Assembly (NCBI RefSeq): GCF_024138145.1
Contig: NZ_CP099997.1
Location: 620,001 to 684,000, forward strand
Direction: 5' to 3'
DNA length: 64,000 nt
Origin: Natronosalvus halobius
Lineage (GTDB): Archaea; Halobacteriota; Halobacteria; Halobacteriales; Natrialbaceae
Under the pieces are notes generated by a model. It worked only from the letters and a program-made list of their open reading frames with translations. It ran no database searches and was not told the origin of the DNA. Position 1 is the stretch's first letter. Every line of letters starts with the position of its first letter. Shown in pieces: positions 17,398 to 26,763 of this stretch. The position numbers and the translations under genes are program-made.

Positions 17398-19851
17398 ATG
17401 ATAGGCCGAGGTGAGGAGCGTGCCGTGTCCACGGTGGTCGGAGCGGTCCTCATGCTCGGCATTCTGGTGTCGGCGCTCGCGCTGTACCAGGTGAACGTGG
17501 TCCCTGACGAGAATCAGGCGGTAGAGTACGAGCACAATCAGCAGACTCAGAGCCAACTACAGGACCTACGGAATACGATCGTCTCCGTTCCTGGTGGCGG
17601 CAGTGGCGGTGCTGATTCGGTTAGTCTCGGCACGAGTTATCCGTCTCGATCGATGACCGTTAACCCGCCACCGTCATCGGGGACCCTGGCGTCTGAATCT
17701 CTCGGCGAAATCGTCATCGAGAATGCGACCTCGATTGATGGCGACGAGGTGCCGATCGAAAACTGGTCACGTGAAACCTACGGACTCACATACACGCCGA
17801 GATACAACGAGTATCGAAACGCCCCGGTGACGGTTCTCGAGCACGGATTTTTGTACAATCACCACTCGAACGATGCGACCATCCCGATAGGCGACCAGAT
17901 CGTGATTGATGGTGACGAAATTATGATCGTCACGATGACTGGGAATTTGTCGACCTCAAGCAGTTCGACTGTCTCGGTGGAAACTCGGGCGTTCAGTACG
18001 TCATCGAATACCGTGAGCATCGAAGAGGATAACGGACCGATTACGATGACGCTGCCGACGTCGAATTTCGAAGCCTGGAACGACAGTCTTCGGCAGTCAG
18101 ATGCGGTACTTGAGGATAGTATCGAGGAGGCCGGGACGGCCGAGCAGCCAGCGATCCGGTTTCAGTTGGTAGATCAATCGTATTCACTCCGAATGGCCGA
18201 AGTCGGAGTCGGGGACGCGACTCGAGCAGATGCCGTCGATCGCGTGTCCTACATGACCGTCGTCGACGAATTCGCACCAACAGCAATCATCGAAGTTCGG
18301 GATGTACTCAACAATCCCGTGCGGAACGTCGAAATTACGAACGAGGGCGATGGTATCCTCAGATCGACATCGACTGGGAGTGACGGTCAGGTGCGGATCG
18401 ACGAACTCGAGGCTGGTAATACCGTGAAATTGTCGATCGATGGCTCGGATGTCGAAATCGAATTCGAGGTGAGGGCCGGGAGTGGAAGCGGTGGAGAGGG
18501 TGACGGCGCGACGCCAGCGTATTGGGTCGATTGGCAGGATCCGTCTGGTCAGGTTGGGGTGGACGAGGACGAATGTAACGAGAACGCGTGTGTCGTAACC
18601 GGAAACGAAATCGACCTGACGATGGAGACTGACGACGTTGCAGACGGTGCCAGGGTCGACTTCTCCGTCAACGACACCAGCGTTGGAACCGTTTCTCCGA
18701 ATACAGGATGGAGTGATTCTGCCGGTACGAATACGACCACGTTTACCGTCAACGACGATGCGGAAGACGGTGATAGCGTCAAAGTGTACACCTCGAGCGG
18801 GAGCGATGGCGACACAATTGTACTGACGATCAGCAGGGAGCCGGATGGAGAACTAACCTTCAATGATCAGACAATCCCGCCAGAGGGAGCCGTTGAGGTC
18901 GAAGACGTCTGGTTCTCCAATACCGAGAACGGCGATGCGACGGTCGTTATCGAAAACTCAAGTGGGGCGGAGGTCGGGGAACGAACAGTCGATGCTGGTG
19001 GTGACTACAGTATTGAAGTCGACCATGATTCGTTCGACCCTGGTGAAGATCTCACTGCAGTCCTCTACGATAACGAAGACGGTACGAACGAACTCAATAG
19101 GGACACTGCAACGGTTACAACCGTTGAGGGTAGTCCATATTTCGAGGTGGAGATTGACGACACGAATAGTCCAGTCGTAGAGGGTGAGACGCTGCTCGTG
19201 AACGCAACGATTGTGAACACTGGCGATTTTGAGGGGACACAGACGATAGAACTTGAAATTGATGGTGAAGGCGTCGTCGACAGTACAACCGTCGAAAATC
19301 TTGCAGGGGGTCAAAGTGAGGAGATAACTCTTGAGTGGGAGACAGAACAGGGTAATTCCGGAAACTACACTGCAATTGTTAGCAGTGAAAATACTAGCGA
19401 CAGTCAAGGTATAAGCGTTAACAGAAGCCAAGCAGGTCAGGTTCAAGTCACACCAAATGTAGAGAACGCTGGAGGTAGTGGAAAACTCGAGTTCGAACTA
19501 GAAAATACAGGAGACATTGACGTCACTATTAACGCAATTGCGATAAATGGGACAACAAATGAGGATATTATCTACGTCTCCGAAGGAGAAGCTCTTACAC
19601 TAGGAACAACTGGAAATACTGATGTTCTCGTAAATGAACGAATTAATATTGATAGTTCGAACTTTGAGACTGCGGAAATCTACAACTTCGATCAAAACGT
19701 GCCCCTCCCGTCTGGTCAGGCTGAGTTATTTGAATTTGACCGTTTCCAAACCGACCAAGGAAACACCAACATGGGTGATGTCACCGTAACGATCACACTT
19801 ATATTTGAAGATCAGAGTTCGGCTACTCTAGATCTTGATCCAAACGCATAG
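17398..19851 (+). CDS. Large type-IV-pilin-like surface protein with CARDB-like domain
   Basis: The 817-residue product starts with a pilin-like signal: ERAVSTVVGAVLMLGILVSA (residues 7-26), a charged head directly before a single hydrophobic helix, as in substrates of the archaeal prepilin peptidase PibD. A long Ser/Thr/Asn-rich extracellular region follows. Residues about 295-365 look like an Ig-like or carboxypeptidase-regulatory-like strand domain (IIEVRDVLNNPVRNVEITNE). Residues about 590-670 resemble CARDB (SPVVEGETLLVNATIVNTGD, then LAGGQSEEITLEWETEQGN). It is far longer than an ordinary pilin, suggesting an adhesin or envelope component. Base composition changes within the gene: the last ~800 bp are about 37-45% GC against over 60% in the flanks. 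Confidence 0.7.
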   Translation: MIGRGEERAVSTVVGAVLMLGILVSALALYQVNVVPDENQAVEYEHNQQTQSQLQDLRNTIVSVPGGGSGGADSVSLGTSYPSRSMTVNPPPSSGTLASESLGEIVIENATSIDGDEVPIENWSRETYGLTYTPRYNEYRNAPVTVLEHGFLYNHHSNDATIPIGDQIVIDGDEIMIVTMTGNLSTSSSSTVSVETRAFSTSSNTVSIEEDNGPITMTLPTSNFEAWNDSLRQSDAVLEDSIEEAGTAEQPAIRFQLVDQSYSLRMAEVGVGDATRADAVDRVSYMTVVDEFAPTAIIEVRDVLNNPVRNVEITNEGDGILRSTSTGSDGQVRIDELEAGNTVKLSIDGSDVEIEFEVRAGSGSGGEGDGATPAYWVDWQDPSGQVGVDEDECNENACVVTGNEIDLTMETDDVADGARVDFSVNDTSVGTVSPNTGWSDSAGTNTTTFTVNDDAEDGDSVKVYTSSGSDGDTIVLTISREPDGELTFNDQTIPPEGAVEVEDVWFSNTENGDATVVIENSSGAEVGERTVDAGGDYSIEVDHDSFDPGEDLTAVLYDNEDGTNELNRDTATVTTVEGSPYFEVEIDDTNSPVVEGETLLVNATIVNTGDFEGTQTIELEIDGEGVVDSTTVENLAGGQSEEITLEWETEQGNSGNYTAIVSSENTSDSQGISVNRSQAGQVQVTPNVENAGGSGKLEFELENTGDIDVTINAIAINGTTNEDIIYVSEGEALTLGTTGNTDVLVNERINIDSSNFETAEIYNFDQNVPLPSGQAELFEFDRFQTDQGNTNMGDVTVTITLIFEDQSSATLDLDPNA

Positions 19852-19955
19852 TTCATACTTATTGATATACGCTGCTGTAGTCATATTAGATGTGATCGAC
19901 ATTCGTCGAAACCACGAACGACAATATCATGTATCCTCACCTGTAGCGTTCTCCT

Positions 19956-21293
19956 ATGACATCCGTCGGTATCGACGCCGTCGAAATCTGGACGGGCAAC
20001 CTCAAACTCGACTTGCCCGGCACCTTCGCCCCACAGAAGGGCGAGGACCCCGAAAAGTACACCAAAGGGCTGGGACTCAACGCCTCCTCGTTCCCCGACA
20101 GCTACGAGGACATCGTCACTATGGGCGCCAACGCCGCCTACCGCCTCATGGACCGCAAAGGCCTCGAGCCCGACGACATCGGCCGGATCGACGTCGCCAC
20201 CGAGAGCGCCTTCGACAACTCGAAGCCGGTTTCGACGTACGTCGCAGGCTGCCTGGAGCAAGTGTTCGAGGCCGACTTCCACCACGCGAACAAGGGCGAG
20301 CGAAAGTTCGCCTGCATCGCCGGCACCCAGAGCCTCGACGACGCGTACAACTGGATCCGCGCGGACCGACATCGCGGCCGCTCGGCCATCGTCATCGCCA
20401 CCGACACCGCCCTGTACGCCCGCGGTGACGCCGGCGAGGCGACCCAGGGCGCGGGCGCAGTCGCCATGCTCATCAGCGAGGACCCCAACCTGGTCGAACT
20501 CTCGGCCGAACAGGGCTTCGGGTCGGCCGACGAGACCGACTTCCTCAAACCCAACCAGCAGTTCCCGAGCGTCGACGGCAAGCGCTCGGTCCAGGTCTAC
20601 CTCGCCCGCATGCGCGAGGCGCTGATCGACTACCAGCGCGAGGCCGGCGAGATCACGGTCGACGACTTCCAGTACGCGCCGTTCCACACGCCGTTCCCGG
20701 GCATGGTCCGAAAGGCCGCTCTGCTGGCGTATCGCCACATCACTCGCGACACGGAGATCGAGGAGGAACTGGCCGAGGAGATTGGCCGCCAACCTCGCGA
20801 GGAAGCCTTCGAGGACGAGGAGGCGTTCACCGACGCGATTCGGGAGTACATGGACGGGCTGAAGCGAACCGAGCGCTACCAGGCGTGGTACGCCGAGACC
20901 ATCGACCCGACGCTGACGATCGCTCGAGACGTCGGCAACTGGTACACCGGGTCGGTCCACGTCGCCCGCGCGAGCGCGCTGAAACACGCCGCGGAGAACG
21001 ACCGCGACATGGTCGGCGAGCAGCTCCTCGTCGGCTCCTACGGCAGTGGTGCCCAGGCCGAAATCCACACCGAGGTCGTCCAGGAGAACTGGCTCGAGGA
21101 GATCGAGGCGCTGAACGTCGACGAGCAACTCGAGTCCCGCTACGACATCGACTGGGACGACTACGAGGAGATCCACGACGCGCACAACCACGAGATGGAC
21201 GTCGACATCGAACCGCTGACGACCCCGGAAGGTGAGTTCGCATTCGACGGCTGGGGCCGGATGGGCGAGCGGAAGTACCGATTCGTCGAGTGA
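19956..21293 (+). CDS. mvaS: Hydroxymethylglutaryl-CoA synthase
   Basis: This 445-residue enzyme condenses acetyl-CoA with acetoacetyl-CoA to HMG-CoA, the entry to the mevalonate pathway for archaeal isoprenoid lipids and carotenoids. The catalytic Glu is in DVATESAFDNSK, the nucleophilic Cys in ERKFACIAGTQSLDDAY and the His in YAPFHTPFPGMVRKAALLAY. The C-terminal part (GNWYTGSVHVARASALKHAA and LVGSYGSGAQAEIHTEVVQ) fits the thiolase fold. Length is normal for haloarchaeal forms. An ATAT element about 30 bp before the ATG may be its promoter. It sits immediately upstream of gcvPA, with 153 bp between. Confidence 0.96.
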   Translation: MTSVGIDAVEIWTGNLKLDLPGTFAPQKGEDPEKYTKGLGLNASSFPDSYEDIVTMGANAAYRLMDRKGLEPDDIGRIDVATESAFDNSKPVSTYVAGCLEQVFEADFHHANKGERKFACIAGTQSLDDAYNWIRADRHRGRSAIVIATDTALYARGDAGEATQGAGAVAMLISEDPNLVELSAEQGFGSADETDFLKPNQQFPSVDGKRSVQVYLARMREALIDYQREAGEITVDDFQYAPFHTPFPGMVRKAALLAYRHITRDTEIEEELAEEIGRQPREEAFEDEEAFTDAIREYMDGLKRTERYQAWYAETIDPTLTIARDVGNWYTGSVHVARASALKHAAENDRDMVGEQLLVGSYGSGAQAEIHTEVVQENWLEEIEALNVDEQLESRYDIDWDDYEEIHDAHNHEMDVDIEPLTTPEGEFAFDGWGRMGERKYRFVE

Positions 21294-21446
21294 CTCGGCC
21301 GGCCGCTCGAGCGGACGGCGAGAAAGAGATGCGTTGATAACCCCGTGCTCCGAACCCGCAGTTAACGTGTCTCGGAACGAACCCTGCGGCCGGCAAGCAG
21401 TGGGGGCGACCGACTTTTCAATCAGCGAAGACACACCTGCGCTACC

Positions 21447-22784
21447 ATGAACGGAACACGTACCACGGGGAGCCCGTACGCTCCTCACACGGACGACGAC
21501 ACGGCGGCGATGCTCGAAGCGGTAGGCGCCGACTCCGTCGACGACCTCTTCGACATTCCGCCGGCGGTATGGTTCGACGACGAGTTCGGGATCGACGCGC
21601 GAAGCGAGCGCGAGACGCGCCACCTGGTCCGCCAGACACTCGAGCGAAACGACGACCTGGTCGAGTTGCTGGGCCGGGGCCACTACGGCTACTACGTGCC
21701 GTCACTGGTCGATCACCTCGCGGATCGATCGGAGTTTCTGACCTCCTACACCCAGTATCAGCCGGAGGTCTCCCAGGGCTTCCTGCAGGCGCTGTTCGAG
21801 TACCAGTCCCTGCTCGTCGAACTCACCGGCCTCGAGGTCGCGAACTGTTCGATGTACGATGCGGCGACGGCTCTCGGGGAAGCAGCGACGCTCGCCGACC
21901 GCGTTCGAGACACCTCGGGCCACCGCGTGCTCGTTCCGGACCTCCTGCTCGAGGGACGCCGGAGCACCCTCGAGAACTACGTCGCCGGCACGGATCTCGA
22001 GGTCGAGACGTACCCGACCGACGACAGCACCGTGGACGTCGAGGCCCTCACGGATACCATCGACGAGGAGGTCGTCCTGTGCTACGTCGAGAACCCTACC
22101 GTTCGCGGCACGATCGAGGAACGCCTCGCGGAGATTGGCGACCTCGCCCACGAGCACGACGCGCTGTACGTGCTCGGGTCGGATCCCGTCGCACTCTCGC
22201 TGCTCCAGCGGCCGGTCGACGTGGGCGTTGACGTCGTCGTCGGCGACGCGAGCGTGCTCGGGCTGCCGACGAGTTACGGCATGGGACTGGGGCTGTTCGC
22301 GACCCGGGAGAGTTACCTCCGGCAGGTGCCCGGTCGCCTGGTCGGCGTGAGCGAGGACACGACCGATCGGCGGGCGTTCACGCTCACCCTCCAGACCCGC
22401 GAGCAGCACATCCGCCGCGAGCGAGCGACGAGTAACATCTGTACGAACCAGGCGTGGGTCGCCCTGCGGACCGCGATGCACGCCGCCTCGCTGGGCCCCT
22501 CCGGGCTGGTCGACCTCGCAAAACGCGACGTGACGAGAGCCGAGGATCTCGCCGCACGCATCGACGACCTCGTCGGCGTTACGGCGCCGGTCAACGACCG
22601 CCACCACATTCGGGAGTTCGTCGTCCAGGTCGATCAGCCCGCCCAGGCGATTGCGGACGACCTCGAGGAGCGCGGTTTTGCGATTCACGTCGTCGGCGAG
22701 CAGGAACTGCAGGTCTGTGTCGCGGGCGTCTCGGACGAGCAACTCGATGCGTTCGTCGAGGCGTTCACGGAGGTGCTTCGATGA
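21447..22784 (+). CDS. gcvPA: Glycine dehydrogenase (decarboxylating) subunit 1
   Basis: The 445-residue subunit corresponds to the N-terminal half of the PLP-dependent P protein, which decarboxylates glycine and transfers the aminomethyl group to the H protein. Family segments include [60 protein letters not shown] and [20 protein letters not shown]. It lacks the PLP lysine, which is in subunit 2. Its stop overlaps the start of gcvPB (ATGA), so the two are translationally coupled. gcvT and gcvH are in a separate block near 12-13 kb on the opposite strand. Confidence 0.97.
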   Translation: MNGTRTTGSPYAPHTDDDTAAMLEAVGADSVDDLFDIPPAVWFDDEFGIDARSERETRHLVRQTLERNDDLVELLGRGHYGYYVPSLVDHLADRSEFLTSYTQYQPEVSQGFLQALFEYQSLLVELTGLEVANCSMYDAATALGEAATLADRVRDTSGHRVLVPDLLLEGRRSTLENYVAGTDLEVETYPTDDSTVDVEALTDTIDEEVVLCYVENPTVRGTIEERLAEIGDLAHEHDALYVLGSDPVALSLLQRPVDVGVDVVVGDASVLGLPTSYGMGLGLFATRESYLRQVPGRLVGVSEDTTDRRAFTLTLQTREQHIRRERATSNICTNQAWVALRTAMHAASLGPSGLVDLAKRDVTRAEDLAARIDDLVGVTAPVNDRHHIREFVVQVDQPAQAIADDLEERGFAIHVVGEQELQVCVAGVSDEQLDAFVEAFTEVLR

Positions 22785-24346
22785 GCGACCAGGGGCGGAG
22801 AGGAGAGCAGGGACGGGAACGAGAGCAGGGACGGGAACGAGAGCAGGAACAGGGAGAGAGACAGGGCCGACGGTACGACCAGGCCCGATACGTCAGCAAC
22901 GGCCACTACGAACCGCTCCTCTCGGAGAAAGACAGCACTCGCGTCGACGTCGGCGACGACTCGCCGCTACCGGACGACCTGACGCGGGATTCCCTCGAGT
23001 TCCCGGAACTCTCCGAACCGGAACTCGCGCGTCACTACACGCGTCTCTCCCAGATGATCTACGGGATCGACAGCGGGCCGTACCCGCTGGGGTCGTGTAC
23101 GATGAAGTACAACCCGAAGTTCACAGAGGACGTCGCCGCCCTCGACACTGCAGCGGTCCACCCCGACCGCTCGGCGGGGTCGATCCAGGGGACCCTCGAG
23201 TTGCTCTACCGGCTGCAGGACTACCTCGCGCGAATCGGCGGCATGGACGCCGTGACTCTCCAGCCGCCGGCTGGTGCGGCGGGCGAGTTCGTCGGCATTC
23301 GGGTCGCCAGCGCCTACCACGAGCACAACGGGGACGACCAGCGAGACGAGGTGATCGTTCCCGAGAGCGCCCACGGAACGAACTTCGCGACTGCAGCGTT
23401 GGGCGGGTACGACGTCGTCACGCTCCCGAGCGACGACGGCGGCCGCGTCGACCTCGAGGCCCTCGAGGCCGCCCTCTCCGAGCGAACGGCGGCGCTCATG
23501 CTGACGAACCCGAACACCCTCGGGTTGTTCGAGCGCAACATTACCGAAATCGCCGAGATGGTCCACGACGTCGGCGGTCTGCTGTACTACGACGGCGCGA
23601 ACCTCAACGCGCTCCTCGGGCGGGCGCGCCCGGGGGACATGGGCTTCGACGTGATGCACTACAACGTCCACAAGACGTTCGCGACGCCCCACGGTGGCGG
23701 CGGCCCAGGTGCCGGGCCGGTCGGCGTCGTCGACGAGCTGGCGCCGTTCCTTCCCGAGCCACGGGTTCGCGTTCGTGAGTGTGAGGGCGAGAGCAGGGGC
23801 GAGGAGAAAGACGAGAGCGAGTACGAGCTATTCACCCCTGAACACTCGATCGGCCACGTCCACGGTTTCCAGGGCAACTGGCTCGTCCTGGTCAAGGCGT
23901 TCGCCTACATCGCCCGACTCGGCGACGAGGGACTGCTCGACGCGAGCGCGAAGGCCGTCCTCAACGCGAACTACCTCGCGAGTCAGATCGGCTACGAGGT
24001 CCCCTACGGTCCGTTCCACCACGAGTTCGTCGCCAGCGCGGGCGACCAGGACGCGGCCGACGTCGCCAGACGGATGCTCGACTTCGGCGTCCACCCGCCG
24101 ACGACGAAGTGGCCCGAGATCGTCCCGCAGGCGCTGATGACCGAACCGACCGAGGTCGAGAGCAAGGAAACGCTCGACACCCTCGCCGAAGCCTTCCAGC
24201 AGGCGTCGGCCTCGAGTGACGACGAACTCGGGGCTGCGCCCAACCGAACCGCCGTGGGCCGGATCGATCAGACGAGCGCGGCGCGAAACCCGCGGCTCTC
24301 CTGGCAGGCGCTCCAGGATACCAACTCGGGCGAGGACTCAGCCTAA
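22781..24346 (+). CDS. gcvPB: Glycine dehydrogenase (decarboxylating) subunit 2
   Basis: This 521-residue PLP-binding subunit pairs with GcvPA. Key segments are [56 protein letters not shown] and the PLP lysine in [17 protein letters not shown]. The N-terminus carries an extra Arg/Gln/Glu-rich tail from an 18-bp tandem repeat (22804-22857). A second extra stretch ([13 protein letters not shown]) lies before the conserved [14 protein letters not shown]. The real start is the ATG overlapping the gcvPA stop; the open frame upstream is a shadow. The 3' end overlaps the convergent HTH-10 gene by 9 bp. Confidence 0.97.
   Translation: MSDQGRRGEQGREREQGREREQEQGERQGRRYDQARYVSNGHYEPLLSEKDSTRVDVGDDSPLPDDLTRDSLEFPELSEPELARHYTRLSQMIYGIDSGPYPLGSCTMKYNPKFTEDVAALDTAAVHPDRSAGSIQGTLELLYRLQDYLARIGGMDAVTLQPPAGAAGEFVGIRVASAYHEHNGDDQRDEVIVPESAHGTNFATAALGGYDVVTLPSDDGGRVDLEALEAALSERTAALMLTNPNTLGLFERNITEIAEMVHDVGGLLYYDGANLNALLGRARPGDMGFDVMHYNVHKTFATPHGGGGPGAGPVGVVDELAPFLPEPRVRVRECEGESRGEEKDESEYELFTPEHSIGHVHGFQGNWLVLVKAFAYIARLGDEGLLDASAKAVLNANYLASQIGYEVPYGPFHHEFVASAGDQDAADVARRMLDFGVHPPTTKWPEIVPQALMTEPTEVESKETLDTLAEAFQQASASSDDELGAAPNRTAVGRIDQTSAARNPRLSWQALQDTNSGEDSA
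22804..22857. repeat. 18-bp tandem repeat at the 5' end of gcvPB
   Basis: Two perfect copies of AGAGCAGGGACGGGAACG (22804-22821, 22822-22839) and a degenerate third encode a charged Glu-Gln-Gly-Arg tail before the conserved part of GcvPB. The period is a multiple of three, so the reading frame is kept. Confidence 0.85.
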
Positions 24347-25003
24347 CGTCTGCAGAACTTTTCGCTGGGCCGCCGCGAGGTGTTCGCCGAACGTCGAGCG
24401 CGTGATCCCGAGCGCCTCGGCCACGTCGCCTGCGTTCGACTCGCGAGGATACTCGAAGTACCCCATCTCGTGCGCCGTCTCGAGCACTTCCCGTTGTCGG
24501 GCGGTCAGGGAGTCGACCTCGAGGACGAGCGGTCCGTCGCCGTCACCGTCGCCTCCAGAGCGGAGCAGTCGTCGAACCCGGACGTCTCCGAACCGATCCT
24601 GGAGGTCCGACATGAGTTCCGAGAACCCCGTCTGATCGTCGACGTAGCAGGTGACCAGGAGCGACCCGTTCTCCGCGCTGATGTCCGAGACTGGCCAGCC
24701 GAGTTCTTCGATGCGATCACAGACACACGGCGACGTCGCCGAGCGAGTGAATCGATAGACGGCGTGCGAGTCGAGGTCGAAAATTCGGTTGACGTCCTCG
24801 ACCGCGTCGTCCGTCTCGAGGTCGACGGCAGCGTCGCTCGCGATGGTGAACTCCTCGTCGACGTGCGACCCCATGTTTCGCCCGGACGCCCGCGTCACGG
24901 TCTCGACGAGGGAGCCGGTCGTTTCGGAGGCCGCAGCGACCGGACAGGTCGACGGCGTTCGGACGTCGATCTCGACGCGAATCGTCTCGTTCAAAGCGTT
25001 CAT
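24338..25003 (-). CDS. HTH-10 (bacterioopsin-activator-like) transcriptional regulator
   Basis: The 221-residue protein has the haloarchaeal Bat-like layout. A beta-rich N-terminal sensor part (residues 1-150) contains GSLLVTCYVDDQTGFSELMS. A C-terminal helix-turn-helix of the HTH-10 class follows: SLTARQREVLETAHEMGYFE, then SNAGDVAEALGITRSTFGEH. Two cysteine positions (STCPVAA and SPCVCDRI) could sense redox or metal. It lies upstream of and codirectional with a radical SAM gene (134 bp gap) and overlaps gcvPB convergently. Either neighbour could be its target; the sequence does not decide. Confidence 0.85.
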   Translation of the reverse strand: MNALNETIRVEIDVRTPSTCPVAAASETTGSLVETVTRASGRNMGSHVDEEFTIASDAAVDLETDDAVEDVNRIFDLDSHAVYRFTRSATSPCVCDRIEELGWPVSDISAENGSLLVTCYVDDQTGFSELMSDLQDRFGDVRVRRLLRSGGDGDGDGPLVLEVDSLTARQREVLETAHEMGYFEYPRESNAGDVAEALGITRSTFGEHLAAAQRKVLQTLG

Positions 25004-25137
25004 AGGTACCCGTCGTACTGCGGGTCGAAGGACTTCAGTACGAACACGTTCGGTGATCCCTGTTCATCGAATCCCTCTACCTCCCCGTCTCTCGGACCCT
25101 CCTCTTTTCTCCCTCACCGTTCGACCGCCGAACTCGC

Positions 25138-26280
25138 TCAATCGGCGTCGGTCGGCCTCGAGGGTGGCGAGGGAGCACTCGTCGGGTCGTCCCACGGTAG
25201 CGGGCCGTCGTACTCCGCAGGAACGTACGGACATAGTGGGTCGCTCTCGAGGGGGTCGCCGGTGTAGGCGTAGGCTCGAGAGCGACTCCCGCCACAGACC
25301 GTTCGGAACTCACAGGCCCCGCACTTTCCGCGAAGTCGACCGCGATCACGGAGGGATCGAAACAGCGCCGAGTCGCGATAGATGGCAGTAATCGGTTCCT
25401 CGCGGACGTTGCCGGCGGACACCGGGAGGAAGCCGGACGGGTAGACCTCGCCGACGTGGCTGACGAACGCGAAGCCGTCGCCGGCAACGATTCCGCTTCG
25501 GCGTCGGAGGCCGTCGGCGTCGACCGTTCCGTCGTCCGATTCCCGTCGTTCTTGCAGACGGACGCGTCGGTACTGTGGCGCCTCGGTGGTCTTGACCCCG
25601 AACGGTTCGCTGTCGCTGACCTCGCCAAGCCACGACATTACTGCGTCGGCCTCCTCGGGAGAAATCGGCTCGAGGATTCGCCCGCGTCCGACGGGGACGA
25701 GGAAGAAGACGCTCCACATGATGACGCCGAGGTCGGCGAGCAGGTCCCTGATCGCCGGAAGTTCGTCGACGGTCTGCCGGCAGACAGTCGTGTTGATCTG
25801 GACGGGAACGCCGGCCGCACGGGCGTCCTTCATCGCCCGAATCGTCTCCGCGAAGCTTCCCGCCTCGCCCCGGAAAGCGTCGTGGCTCTCGGGGGTCGCG
25901 CCGTCGAGACTGAGCGCCATCCGTCGGAGCCCCGCCTCGGAGAGCGCCTCGATGCGGTCTCTTGTGACCGACCGGGTTCCGCTTGGCGTAATCGTCATCC
26001 GCAGGCCGAGGTCGGTTCCGTACTCGATCAGTTCCGGGACGTCGTCACGGACCAGCGGGTCGCCGCCCGAGAGCACCACGAGCTGGCCCTCTCCAAAGTC
26101 GCTCGTGTCCTCGAGCAGTCGCTTTCCGTCGGCGGTTGTCAACTCGTCGGGGTGACGCTCCGGTTGGGCGTCGGCCCGGCAGTGGGTGCACGCGAGCGCG
26201 CAGGCCCGGGTCTGTTCCCAGATTAGCACGAATGGGCGTTTCGACGTGTCGATCGATCGGCGACCGGGTGGCCCTGGCAT
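25138..26280 (-). CDS. Radical SAM/SPASM enzyme (TIGR04053-like; AhbD/heme-pathway related)
   Basis: This 380-residue enzyme has the radical SAM cluster motif CALACTHC (C-x3-C-x2-C, residues about 27-34) after RPFVLIWEQTRA. It then has LVVLSGGDPLVRDDVPELIE, the GGD variant of the SAM-binding GGE motif, and RRMALSLDGATPESHDAF. Its C-terminus is a SPASM-type auxiliary cluster region: GKCGACEFRTVCGGSRSRAY and a final Cys in ESDPLCPYVP. The closest remembered families are TIGR04053 and the AhbD/NirJ-like enzymes of siroheme-dependent heme synthesis. It diverges from the PaaB-like partner and second radical SAM gene across 129 bp, so the three form one locus. A peptide-modifying role is an alternative. 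Confidence 0.85.
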   Translation of the reverse strand: MPGPPGRRSIDTSKRPFVLIWEQTRACALACTHCRADAQPERHPDELTTADGKRLLEDTSDFGEGQLVVLSGGDPLVRDDVPELIEYGTDLGLRMTITPSGTRSVTRDRIEALSEAGLRRMALSLDGATPESHDAFRGEAGSFAETIRAMKDARAAGVPVQINTTVCRQTVDELPAIRDLLADLGVIMWSVFFLVPVGRGRILEPISPEEADAVMSWLGEVSDSEPFGVKTTEAPQYRRVRLQERRESDDGTVDADGLRRRSGIVAGDGFAFVSHVGEVYPSGFLPVSAGNVREEPITAIYRDSALFRSLRDRGRLRGKCGACEFRTVCGGSRSRAYAYTGDPLESDPLCPYVPAEYDGPLPWDDPTSAPSPPSRPTDAD

Positions 26281-26374
26281 AGATACTCACCCGCCGTTGG
26301 CGACGCCGCCTACAAAGGGTCGGTTCTCGTTCTCGGGATCCGGGAACGCCGCCCGAAGACGTTCGCAACGAGGG

Positions 26375-26380
26375 ATATAC
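26375..26380 (+). promoter_or_regulatory. TATA-like element before the PaaB-like/radical SAM operon
   Basis: The element GATATAC lies about 30-35 bp before the ATG at 26410 in the 129-bp divergent intergenic region. It is the only clear AT-rich site there for the rightward genes. Confidence 0.35.
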
Positions 26381-26409
26381 CTCCGAGAACCCAACCGCGA
26401 ACGAACACG

Positions 26410-26763
26410 ATGGTCGAATCTGTACGTCGCGAGCGAGTGGCGGGGGATCGCCGCGGAACGCCGCTCCCACAGTGGGAGGTCTTCCTTCGGGAGGACCGAG
26501 ACAAGCGCCTTCATCACGTCGGCAGCGTTTCGGCGACGAGCGTCGAGGAGGCCGTCGACAACGCCTCGCGGCTCTTCGGTCGGTATGCCGCGGACCTCTG
26601 GGTGTGCCCGGCCGAGGCGGTCGAACGGTACTCGACGCGCCCGCTGTCCACCGCAGCCGACTCGCCGGACGAGGCGTCTGGTCGAAAGGCCTCTCGGGAA
26701 GCCTCACCCGAGCCTCGCGCCTTCGAGGAGGCCGAAGAAACCCCGCGGGTGAACGACTCGTGA
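26410..26763 (+). CDS. Htur_1727-like radical-SAM-partnered protein with a PaaB-like core
   Basis: This 117-residue protein has a compact core (residues about 17-77): PQWEVFLREDRDKRLHHVGS, ATSVEEAVDNASRLFGRYAA and DLWVCPAEAVERYSTRP. The pattern closely resembles PaaB, the small B subunit of phenylacetyl-CoA oxygenase. A polar, disordered tail (about 78-117) follows. Haloarchaeal proteins of this kind next to radical SAM genes are known as the Htur_1727 family and have been listed as candidate ribosomal peptide substrates. The stop overlaps the next start (GTGA), so it is coupled to a radical SAM/SPASM enzyme. It could be a substrate, scaffold or accessory subunit. Confidence 0.75.
   Translation: MVESVRRERVAGDRRGTPLPQWEVFLREDRDKRLHHVGSVSATSVEEAVDNASRLFGRYAADLWVCPAEAVERYSTRPLSTAADSPDEASGRKASREASPEPRAFEEAEETPRVNDS

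Noticed and set aside
19881..21683. 600-codon leftward open frame antisense to HMG-CoA synthase
   Set aside because: The sense strand encodes a clear catalytic enzyme. The antisense translation has no motif and mirrors the sense codon bias.
25138..26280. Naming the first radical SAM enzyme ahbD with certainty
   Set aside because: Motifs are shared by several SPASM families and no diagnostic residue could be checked without a profile search.
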